From an uncultured Clostridium sp. (GTDB lineage: Bacteria; Bacillota; Clostridia; TANB77; CAG-508), in assembly GCA_902496295.1 (NCBI GenBank), contig CABVAF010000003.1, positions 62,001 to 126,000 on the forward strand: a DNA stretch of 64,000 bases, written 5' to 3'. This document shows positions 44,300 through 51,685 of the stretch, one piece after another; positions within the stretch are counted from its first letter, which is position 1; the number at the start of each line of letters is the position of its first letter. The notes under the pieces were generated by a model that had not been told where the DNA came from, did no database searches, and saw nothing but the letters and a program-made list of their open reading frames with translations. The position numbers and the translations under genes were made by a program.

Positions 44300-45208
44300 A
44301 TGAATACGAAAGTAAATTTCGCAGGAATAGAAATGAAAAATCCAGTAACTGTTGCATCAGGTACATTTGGATATGGTAGAGAATATAGTAATTTTTTTGA
44401 CTTAGGAAAATTAGGCGCTGTAATAACAAAAGGAACATCGTTAAAACCTAAAAGTGGAAACAAACCTCCAAGAGTATATGAAACAGCAAGTGGAATGATA
44501 AATAGTATAGGGCTTCAAAATCCGGGAGTTGAATTTTTTGCAAATAACGACTTACCATTTTTAAGGCAATTTGATACAAAAATAATAGTTAATGCATGTG
44601 GCAGTTCCATAGAAGAATATGTCGAATTATGTAAGATTTTAAATAAACTAGACATAGATGGAGTAGAACTAAATTTATCATGTCCTAACGTAAAAGAAGG
44701 ATGTATGGCATTTGGTAATACTTATGAAGGAGTAAAAACTGTAACAAGTGCTGTAAGAAAAGTATTAGATAAACCTTTAATAGTAAAATTAACCCCTAAT
44801 GTAACAGATATTGCAAGTATAGCAAAAGGTGTTGAAGATGGTGGAGCAGATGCAGTTTCTTTAATTAATACATTATTAGCTATGAAAATAGATATAAATA
44901 CAAGAAAACCAGTTTTAGCTAATAATACAGGAGGACTATCTGGACCTGCCATAAAACCAGTCGCAGTAAGAATGGTATATCAAGTTTCTAAAGCAGTAAA
45001 TATTCCTATAATGGGACTAGGTGGAATTATGTCAGGAGAAGATGCAATAGAATTTATGCTTGCAGGAGCAACTACAGTATCAATAGGAGCAGGAAATTTT
45101 GCAGACCCATATACAAGTATAAAAACAATAGAGGGAATAGAAAGTTACATGAAAAAATATAATATTGAAAATGTAACAGACATAGTTGGAAAAGTTGAAA
45201 TGAATTAA
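44300..45208 (+). CDS. pyrD: Dihydroorotate dehydrogenase, catalytic subunit (class 1B)
   Basis: A 302-residue PyrD of class 1B, which works with PyrK and NAD+. The FMN-binding and substrate loops are visible in VASGTFGYGREYSNFFDLGKLG, NSIGLQNPGVEFF and ELNLSCPNVKEG, with the catalytic Cys of the class in NLSCPN (near residue 133). The end GLGGIMSGEDAIEFMLAGAT is complete. It is the last pyr gene; a GC-rich palindrome lies about 80 bases downstream. Confidence 0.95.
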   Translation: MNTKVNFAGIEMKNPVTVASGTFGYGREYSNFFDLGKLGAVITKGTSLKPKSGNKPPRVYETASGMINSIGLQNPGVEFFANNDLPFLRQFDTKIIVNACGSSIEEYVELCKILNKLDIDGVELNLSCPNVKEGCMAFGNTYEGVKTVTSAVRKVLDKPLIVKLTPNVTDIASIAKGVEDGGADAVSLINTLLAMKIDINTRKPVLANNTGGLSGPAIKPVAVRMVYQVSKAVNIPIMGLGGIMSGEDAIEFMLAGATTVSIGAGNFADPYTSIKTIEGIESYMKKYNIENVTDIVGKVEMN

Positions 45209-45286
45209 TAATTAACTATCAAATAACAGGCATAGCGAGTTAGTTTGTAATCTTGTTTTTCTCGTTGTGCATTAGAACCTATTTGT

Positions 45287-45314
45287 ACCATTTTGTCGGC
45301 GTCGACAAAATGGT
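45287..45314. repeat. Perfect 12-base palindrome after pyrD
   Basis: ACCATTTTGTCG and CGACAAAATGGT are separated by GCGT. There is no T-run, so it may be a protein site or RNA hairpin rather than a classical terminator. Confidence 0.6.
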
Positions 45315-45389
45315 CAAAAACAGATATGTCGCTATTTTCACAAAATTCAGAAAACTATACTATATAAAATAATTTTTTTGATTTAAAAA

Positions 45390-45511
45390 TTGACAAATGT
45401 AAATTATCTGTGTATAATAAATATAGGAAATGAAAGCCACAGAAATGTGTGCTACCATAAATTTATGATTACACCACATAGCTCGGCAAAGCAAAATGTG
45501 GTGTATTTTTA
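45390..45511 (+). ncRNA. Predicted antisense RNA (antitoxin) with consensus promoter
   Basis: TTGACA (45390-45395), 17 bases, TATAAT (45413-45418) should start an RNA near 45425. It ends in the hairpin ACACCACAT/ATGTGGTGT followed by T's at 45505-45510, so it is about 85 nt. It contains CTACCATAAA and ACACCAC, the exact complements of the start-codon and ribosome-site region of the small hydrophobic ORF encoded opposite and downstream. Confidence 0.6.
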
Positions 45512-45616
45512 TTGTTCCTTATTACTTAGTATTATGTATATAATACTTAACAAGGCAACGTTTATAGTTACAGAAAATATAAATCCTATAATTAGGAATA
45601 GTAAAAATTCTACCAT
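45509..45616 (-). CDS. Small hydrophobic peptide, candidate type I toxin (Fst/par-like)
   Basis: A 35-residue peptide, one long hydrophobic helix (VEFLLFLIIGFIFS and VALLSIIYIIL) with a short charged end SNKEQ. The ATG at 45616 has a very strong GGAGGTGG site. A CTCGAT/TCGAG hairpin sits just upstream in its mRNA. It converges with the predicted antisense RNA, whose sequence repeats the complement of this ribosome site; that is the layout of Fst/par type I systems. The peptide has no clear sequence match to a named toxin family, so the role rests on architecture. Confidence 0.55.
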   Translation of the reverse strand: MVEFLLFLIIGFIFSVTINVALLSIIYIILSNKEQ

Positions 45617-45890
45617 AAACACCACCTCCAATCTCTCGATAAATCGAGGAATTAAAGGCAACACACACATCTGCTTATTCTCATTTCCTACATTTAATAC
45701 TATACTATATATTTTACTAAAAAACAAGCAAACAAGTTAAATCTTTACAAATTTTTGTTCTTTAGAATATTATATATCCTTAACATAGACTTGTATCCTA
45801 CTTAAAATCCCCAATGCTTAGGTACGAAAAAAATCGACATATTACAGTCGAGGTAATTATTTTTTCGTCTGATGTGACTATTATGTTCAT

Positions 45891-46246
45891 TGGTGGAGAT
45901 GAGGAGAGTCGAACTCCTGTCCAATATTCTTTCCATATAAACATCTACAAGTTTAGTTTGTTATTAAAATTCCCCTAATATAAAATTAACAAACAAACTT
46001 TATATTAAAGTAGCCACTAGATTACCTACTATTTTTGTGGCAAAAAATAGTTTCGTTTCCCACTAATCGTCGCCTTATCTAAAAACGTGGGCATTTAAAG
46101 TAAGACGTCGCCGCTAAAACTAGGCAGCGTATGCTAATTCTCTATTATCAGCGTTTATATTTAAGTTTTGCCTTTTTAAGTGGCCAGGCAACTCCACTAC
46201 TTGCAATTTATACTTCTAGGATACTGTCGAAACCAAATACATCCCC
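45891..46246 (-). ncRNA. ssrA: Transfer-messenger RNA (tmRNA)
   Basis: On the minus strand the 5' end GGGGATG pairs with CATCTCC before the encoded CCA, forming the tRNA-like acceptor. The T-arm reads GGAGTTCGACTCTCC. The internal tag frame ends NADNRELAYAA then TAG, with the usual AA end recognised by ClpXP. It rescues stalled ribosomes. Length about 356 nt is typical. Confidence 0.93.
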
Positions 46247-46394
46247 AAATACAAAGTACATATTATATTATACTATAGATATGATAATTTTACAACTGAA
46301 ATATATAAAGTATATGAAAGTTATTTAAAGTACGAAAAAGTATTTTTAAATATTGTTTGTAATAAATTTGTAACAAAAATGCAATTAAAAATAA

Positions 46395-46423
46395 TTGCAA
46401 ATAAAATTGCAATATGCTAGAAT
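46395..46423 (+). promoter_or_regulatory. Promoter of pilin-like gene 3, shared design
   Basis: TTGCAA at 46395-46400, 17 bases, TAGAAT at 46418-46423 with the TATGC extension. A second palindromic TTGCAA lies in the spacer. The stretch 46247-46394 shows no gene. Confidence 0.75.
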
Positions 46424-46615
46424 AAATAATGTATTTAATATCTATAAAAAGTACAAATAATGTAGATATAAATACAACTAATGAGGAGTTATTAAAAATT
46501 GTACTGTAATTTAGATATTAAGTACAAAGCAATAAAAAAGGTAAAAACAAAAAGAAAAAATTATAGTATAAGAAAGTAAAAAAATGGGTAAAAATAACAA
46601 AGGAGGACAAGTAAT

Positions 46616-47927
46616 ATGTTAAAAGAATATTTATGTAAAACAAATAAACTTAGTAAAGTAAGAAAATCAAAAGAAAATGCACGGAATAACGCTAATAGCA
46701 CTAGTTGTAACAATTGTAGTTTTATTAATATTGGCAGGAATAACAATAAGCTTAGTATTTAGTGAAAATGGAATAATAGCAAAGGCAAGAGAGGCAGCAG
46801 AAAAAACGAATCAAGCTACAATAAATGAGCAAGAAGAAATGAATAAAGTAGCAGATTATATGAGTAATATGGTGAATGGAATTGGTGGAGGTACTACGCC
46901 AGAAGAAAATATAGACCCAGATACTGGTTGGAATTTAAGCAAAGTAAATAAAGTAACAAGTACAGACGGAGTGGTTGTGCCAGTACCAATAGGGTATACT
47001 GCATCAAGTGTAGCAACAGAAAATACAGTAGCAGATGGATTTGTAATATATGAAGGAGAAGAAGAGGTAAACGATACTAATAAGAGTGCAGCACAGACAA
47101 CGAGAAATCAATTTGTGTGGGTGCCAGTAGCAAATCCGAGTGAGATGTATGGAACAGATAGTAATGGAAAGAAATGGGGAAAATTATATAGTTTCGCTTC
47201 AACTGGAATAACACCACTTAATTGGACAGAGCAAGATGGGGTAATGTCTGTAACAGATGTAACAAGTAATCGAGAGCCAGATGTAGTAACTGGAAGTGAT
47301 GGAATAGAATATGATGCAGTAAGTAGCAATTTACAACAAGCAGGGCTTGATGCAAGTGCAACTGCAGATACATTTCAGACACAGTTAGAGACAGAGTTTA
47401 ACAATATGATAGATAGTGTAGAGAAGTATGGAGGATTTTATATAGGAAGATATGAAACAGGTAATTTGTCTCAGACAGAAGCAGCAGTTATAAAAAATAA
47501 CACAGATATAAATAATCAAACATGGTATACGATGTATAATAAGGCAAAAGGAGTAGCTGCGAATAGTAATGTAACTACAACAATGATATGGGGAAGTCAG
47601 TGGGATGCAACATTAAGATGGATGTATAATAGTGGAAATGAAGAAAAAAAGACATATACTTATAATAGTACAGGAAAGGGAAATTATGGAAATGGAAATG
47701 GCTCACTACTGGCAACAGGTTCTAATGAAAGTTATGCAGTAAATAATATATATGATATGGCAGGAAATTTATGGGATTGGACAATTGAAGCGGACCACCC
47801 CTTTTTCCGAGTTTGTCGTGGAGGTGGCTACGACGACTTTGCCAGCACTGATCCAGCTTCTTTTCGCAACCGCAACGAACCGACGCGCAGCGACTTCAGT
47901 GGCAGTAGGTTAGCTTTATATATGTAG
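46616..47927 (+). CDS. Pilin-like surface protein 3 with FGE/lectin-type variable C-terminus, one CGG +1 shift
   Basis: About 436 residues when read through a CGGA at 46682. The ATG at 46616 has an AAAGGAGGA site and a basic 22-codon leader of the same length as gene 1, then the identical helix GITLIALVVTIVVLLILAGI and stalk. The C-terminal domain differs from genes 1 and 2: it has FYIGRYETGN, TTTMIWGSQWDATLRWM, and NIYDMAGNLWDWTIEA, typical of formylglycine-generating-enzyme/C-type-lectin folds. It ends in a variable block RGGGYDDFASTDPASFRNR and GSRLALYM, the usual ending of retroelement-diversified lectin proteins. A dispersed repeat fragment follows the stop directly. Ligand unknown. Confidence 0.72.
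46682..46685 (+). other. CGGA +1 recoding site in pilin-like gene 3
   Basis: CGG is codon 23 of the leader frame, after GCA. Skipping the C gives the Gly before ITLIALVV. Unshifted translation would end about 26 codons later. Confidence 0.75.
47790..47915 (+). other. Variable region 3 (diversity-generating retroelement target type)
   Basis: Base composition rises sharply in G+C from GCGGACCACCCC onward, and codons become mostly NNC/NNT (TAC GAC GAC TTT GCC AGC ACT GAT, CGC AAC CGC AAC). The frame residues RGGGY, PAS, RNR and GSRLALYM are the common scaffold of such domains. Confidence 0.65.
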
Positions 47928-47948
47928 CCCTGTCCCCTAATTTTTAGG
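47928..47948 (-). repeat. GGGACAGG dispersed repeat, partial copy
   Basis: CCCTGTCCCCTAATTT, the reverse of the repeat core, begins directly after the TAG of pilin-like gene 3. Confidence 0.6.
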
Positions 47949-47977
47949 ATTAGAACAATAGGTAACAAAGTCATTAA

Positions 47978-48006
47978 CAAGCGCCCTTTGGGGCGTTTTT
48001 ATTATG
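47978..48006 (+). terminator. Terminator after pilin-like gene 3
   Basis: CGCCC and GGGCG form a compact hairpin followed by TTTTTATT. Confidence 0.85.
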
Positions 48007-48130
48007 CTTTTTTAATTATATAATCATACAAAGCAGGCTGCAAATTTGGTAAAATCATAAATATTTACTTGATTTTATGTGCTAAATGCTGTAATATAAA
48101 AATATAGTATATTGCAAAGGAGAAATTAAT

Positions 48131-48283
48131 ATGATAGTAGATGGTCAAGGAAATATTATAGAAGAGAGAAGAAAAACAAGTAGAAGAAAAGCAGAAAATA
48201 CAAAATTAAGCAAAGGTAATAGAAAAGAAGAGAGAAGGAAAAATAATCCAAATCAAGAAAAGAAAGCAAAAAAATCAAAATAG
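48131..48283 (+). CDS. Small basic protein of unknown function
   Basis: A 50-residue ORF starting MIVDGQGNIIEERRKTSRRK, with about 40% Lys/Arg overall and a C-terminal KKAKKSK tail. The ATG is 7 bases after AAAGGAG, and a strong terminator follows, so it looks like a real monocistronic gene. The composition suggests nucleic-acid binding, but I recognise no family. Confidence 0.55.
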   Translation: MIVDGQGNIIEERRKTSRRKAENTKLSKGNRKEERRKNNPNQEKKAKKSK

Positions 48284-48291
48284 TAAACTAT

Positions 48292-48352
48292 AAAAAGTAC
48301 CTAATTTTAGACCTTATATTTAAGTTGTAGGCTAAAATAGGTACTTTTTATT
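48292..48352 (+). terminator. Terminator after the small basic gene
   Basis: AAAAAGTACCTAATTTTAG pairs with CTAAAATAGGTACTTTTT (small bulge), ending in T's. Confidence 0.85.
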
Positions 48353-48383
48353 TGCATACTAAATTATAAATTATTTTAAGCTA

Positions 48384-48503
48384 TTAGCAGCATCCTCCTC
48401 TGTTTCCACCGCAACAGCAGCAGATAAGGATTATTAATATTATTATCCATATGCAGTCATCTCCAAAACCGAAGCCACATCCACATCCTCTATTTTCTTG
48501 CAT
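48384..48503 (-). CDS. Cys/Gly-rich small membrane peptide, YjcZ-like
   Basis: A 39-residue peptide: a Gly/Cys-rich N-terminus (RGCGCGFGFGDD), one hydrophobic helix CIWIIILIILI, then CCCCGGNRGGCC. A run of six G's forms the ribosome site upstream of the ATG. The design resembles the small Gly/Cys sporulation-associated membrane peptides (YjcZ-type) of Firmicutes. A paralogue lies 47 bases away on the same strand. Function unknown. Confidence 0.6.
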   Translation of the reverse strand: MQENRGCGCGFGFGDDCIWIIILIILICCCCGGNRGGCC

Positions 48504-48550
48504 CCAAATTCCCCCCTTTCAAAATCCATTAAGATTAGTTAATGTAATTC

Positions 48551-48670
48551 TTAGCAACCACAACCATTGTTGTTATTGCAACAGCAGTTGTTGTTTCCGC
48601 CACAGCAGAAAAGTAGCAAGAATAGGATAATGAACCATAATAGTTCGCTGTTATTACCACAACATCCCAT
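48551..48670 (-). CDS. Cys/Asn-rich small membrane peptide, paralogue
   Basis: A 39-residue peptide of the same length as its neighbour. MGCCGNNSELL leads into a hydrophobic helix WFIILFLLLF, then CCGGNNNCCC and NNNNGCGC. A consensus TAGGAGGT site lies 6-7 bases before the ATG. Nine cysteines suggest metal binding or disulfide cross-linking, as in insoluble spore-coat peptides (inference). Confidence 0.6.
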   Translation of the reverse strand: MGCCGNNSELLWFIILFLLLFCCGGNNNCCCNNNNGCGC

Positions 48671-48834
48671 TTTAATACCTCCTATAAGAACTAAAATTGT
48701 CTTGTTCTTTTGTATGGTATATATTATTCTAAAATGTTATAAAGTGTTACAGATTTACTTTACAACAAATAAAAGTTAGTGATATAATTTGTACAAATTA
48801 CGTAAGAGAAATGTAGAAAGGAATGGGTTAATAA

Positions 48835-51054
48835 ATGGGAAATATTGTACTATTAGACGACCTAACAATAAATAAAATAGCAGCTGGTGAAGTTATAGAA
48901 AGACCTGCATCAGTAGTAAAAGAATTAGTGGAAAACTCAATAGATGCAGGGGCAACAGTAATAAATGTTGAAATAAAAAATGGAGGAATTTCTTATATAC
49001 GTGTAAGTGACAACGGAAAAGGTTTCTTTCCAGATGACATGGAAATTGCATTTGAAAGACATGCAACAAGTAAAATTAGACAAGCAACAGACTTAGAAAT
49101 TGTAAAGACAATGGGGTTTAGAGGAGAGGCTTTAGCAAGTATTGCAGCGATAAGCAAAGTAGAACTTGTTTCAAGAAGAGAAGAAAGTGACATTGGTTAT
49201 AAAATTTGCGTTGAGGGAGGAAATATAGCAGATAAGATAGAGGCAGGATGTCCAAAAGGTTCAACAATAACTATTACAGATTTGTTTTTTAATACACCTG
49301 TAAGATATAAATTCTTAAAAAAGGATTTTACAGAGGCAGGTTATATAGAAGATGTAATAACAAGAATTGCGTTGTCTAATCCTCAAATAGCTTTAAAATT
49401 AATAAACACGGGAAAAACAGTTATACAAACTCCAGGCAATGGGGATAGAAAAGCTGTTATATATAGTATCTTTGGAAAAGATATAGCTGAAAATATTTTA
49501 GAAGTAGATTATCAATATGACGATATAAAAGTGACGGGAGTTGTTGGCAAACCAATTATTTCACGTTCTAATCGCGCTAATCAAATATTTTTTGTTAATA
49601 AAAGATATGTTAAAGATAAAGCGTTAACGAGTGCAGCAGAACAAGGTTTTAAAGGTATGGTAACAATAGGCAAATATGGATTTGTAATATTGAATTTAGA
49701 CATGAATCCTCAAAAAGTAGATGTTAACGTACATCCAGCAAAGTTAGAAGTAAGGTTTGAAGAGGAAAATAAGGTGTTTAAAGCAGTATACCATGCTATA
49801 AAAGAAACTTTATTAAAGAGTGACTTGGTTGGAAATCCAGATAGAACAGACGAATTAAAAGCAGAAACAGAGATGCAAACACAAATAGAAAAGCCAAAGT
49901 TAGTTTTTGAACATTCAAACTTTAAGCCAAAGTTTGAAACAAAACAAGTGGACAAACCTGTAGAAAGTGTTGAAGAGAAAACTGAAAAAGCAGACACTAA
50001 GAGTTTTAATTCATTGGATAATAATTTTTTAGCACAAATATATGCTGAAAGACAAGCATTAAAAAATAATGAGAATGTAACTATTAGTGATAATAAACAA
50101 AATAAAGAAGAAAATGAAATTGTAAACCAAGAAGAAGATAAGGCAGTCGTAGATGATATTAAAGAACTTGATAATATGCAAACAAAAGCTATAGACACAA
50201 ATGAAGTAAACCAAAAATTTATAGAGAATATAAAGAAAATGGATAAGTTGCCAGAAATTATGGCAACGGAAGATATTCCAGAAATTGATAAAAAGCTATC
50301 TTTTGACGAAATGTATGAGCGTACATTCGGAAGAAAAATAGAAGATGCTAAAGCACAAAAACTAAAAGAAGAGCAAGAAGAATACAAATCAAGTTTAGGA
50401 GAAGTTGCAAAAGATTTTGTAACACTTTCAAAAGCAGAGAATGTTTCAGTATTTAAAGAATTAGAGAAGAATGAAGCGCCTTTATATAAATTTATAGGAA
50501 TTGCATTCTCAACTTATATAATAATACAAATGAAAGATGATATGTATATAATAGACCAGCATGCAGCACATGAAAGAATAATGTATGAGAGAGTTAAGGC
50601 AAATTACTATAATGATTCAGAAAAAGACTCACAATTAATGCTTTTGCCAGATATTATAACTTTATCACATAAAGAAATGGATATAGCAAAAGAAAATATG
50701 GAGATGTTTAGAAAAGCTGGTTTTACATTAGAAGAGTTTGGTGAAAATACAATAAAATTAACTGGTGTACCAGATATGTGCTTAGATTTAGATACAAAAG
50801 AACTATTTCTAGAGACTTTAGATGAAATAAATACTGTTGCAAGAACAGCAAAACAAGAAAAAGAAGAAAAGTTTATAGCTACTGTTGCTTGCAAGGCTGC
50901 GGTTAAAGCTAATATGGCTCTAACAAAGGAAGAAGTAGACAAGTTAATGGCGCAATTACTTGTATTGCCAAATCCATTTACATGTCCACATGGAAGGCCT
51001 ACAGCTATAAAAATGAGCAAAAACGATATAGAAAAGAAATTTTCAAGGAGATAA
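48835..51054 (+). CDS. mutL: DNA mismatch repair protein MutL
   Basis: A 739-residue MutL. The GHKL ATPase domain (1-330) has ENSIDAGA, VSDNGKGF and MGFRGEALASIAAIS. A long acidic linker of low complexity spans about 340-530. The C-terminal dimerisation/endonuclease domain carries DQHAAHERIMYE (the DQHAxxExxxxE nicking motif), ACKAAVKAN and CPHGRPTAI, so it should nick DNA like most MutLs outside the gamma-proteobacteria. The ribosome site is AAAGGAATGGG. mutS is not in the window. The next gene begins after 3 bases. Confidence 0.95.
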   Translation: MGNIVLLDDLTINKIAAGEVIERPASVVKELVENSIDAGATVINVEIKNGGISYIRVSDNGKGFFPDDMEIAFERHATSKIRQATDLEIVKTMGFRGEALASIAAISKVELVSRREESDIGYKICVEGGNIADKIEAGCPKGSTITITDLFFNTPVRYKFLKKDFTEAGYIEDVITRIALSNPQIALKLINTGKTVIQTPGNGDRKAVIYSIFGKDIAENILEVDYQYDDIKVTGVVGKPIISRSNRANQIFFVNKRYVKDKALTSAAEQGFKGMVTIGKYGFVILNLDMNPQKVDVNVHPAKLEVRFEEENKVFKAVYHAIKETLLKSDLVGNPDRTDELKAETEMQTQIEKPKLVFEHSNFKPKFETKQVDKPVESVEEKTEKADTKSFNSLDNNFLAQIYAERQALKNNENVTISDNKQNKEENEIVNQEEDKAVVDDIKELDNMQTKAIDTNEVNQKFIENIKKMDKLPEIMATEDIPEIDKKLSFDEMYERTFGRKIEDAKAQKLKEEQEEYKSSLGEVAKDFVTLSKAENVSVFKELEKNEAPLYKFIGIAFSTYIIIQMKDDMYIIDQHAAHERIMYERVKANYYNDSEKDSQLMLLPDIITLSHKEMDIAKENMEMFRKAGFTLEEFGENTIKLTGVPDMCLDLDTKELFLETLDEINTVARTAKQEKEEKFIATVACKAAVKANMALTKEEVDKLMAQLLVLPNPFTCPHGRPTAIKMSKNDIEKKFSRR

Positions 51055-51057
51055 AAA

Positions 51058-51684
51058 ATGAATATTTTTATTATATTATTTATTTTATTAATTAACGTTA
51101 TAAACATATTTGCAATGTACAAGCTATTAGGAAAAGATATGGGAAGTAAGGAAAAGGTTATATTTATTGCAGTTGGTGTGGCTGTAATGTATATGGTGGT
51201 TTCTGCTGTTTACTGGTTAAGTAGCTTAGGAATGAATCAAAATGCTGCAGATGCGGGAAGAGATTTTATTACTTTTACATTTGTGCCAGTAAATAGTTTG
51301 TGTGTATTAACTTTTTTAAGTAGCTCATATAAAAAGTACAAAGCAGGAAAGTTAAAAGCAAACATATTAAGAAATAGATGTGTTTTGTTAATTGCAATTT
51401 TAATTATTTTATTAGTTATTGAGTTTTTCTATTTTAAAAGTATACAAAATAATGCTTTAGAAATGCTTAATAATAATTTAAATAATTCTACAAATACTAC
51501 CCAAAACGTTGTTGAAAATAATGAGGTTAACAATTCAATAAACAATGAACAAACTAATAGTGTAAATAATGAAGATGCTAATAATTTAACTAATGAAGAA
51601 ACCAATATGGTAAATGAGACTGTAACAAACAATAATGAAGCTAGCAATATAAATACTAATAATGAGTACGTAGAGGCGGAATAA
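51058..51684 (+). CDS. Unknown membrane protein with Asn-rich tail
   Basis: A 208-residue protein I do not recognise. It has four predicted hydrophobic segments (about 1-20, 34-56, 75-92 and 109-127), and then a tail of some 75 residues dominated by Asn, Thr, Glu and Val (NNNLNNSTNTTQNVVENNE). Such tails are common in surface or membrane proteins of AT-rich clostridia. It lies between mutL and miaA with 3 and 1 base gaps, so it is cotranscribed with both, but no functional link is evident. Confidence 0.6.
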   Translation: MNIFIILFILLINVINIFAMYKLLGKDMGSKEKVIFIAVGVAVMYMVVSAVYWLSSLGMNQNAADAGRDFITFTFVPVNSLCVLTFLSSSYKKYKAGKLKANILRNRCVLLIAILIILLVIEFFYFKSIQNNALEMLNNNLNNSTNTTQNVVENNEVNNSINNEQTNSVNNEDANNLTNEETNMVNETVTNNNEASNINTNNEYVEAE

Positions 51685-51685
51685 T

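Noticed and set aside
45287..45314. Palindrome after pyrD as a standard terminator
   Set aside because: The stem is strong but no T-run follows, so it is listed only as a palindrome.
45390..45740. 116-residue plus-strand ORF
   Set aside because: It begins inside the promoter of the small RNA, crosses its terminator and is antisense to the toxin-like gene; no ribosome site and no family resemblance.
249..46685. CGG simply reassigned to another amino acid
   Set aside because: A reassigned codon would keep the frame. Here the conserved sequence continues only at +1.
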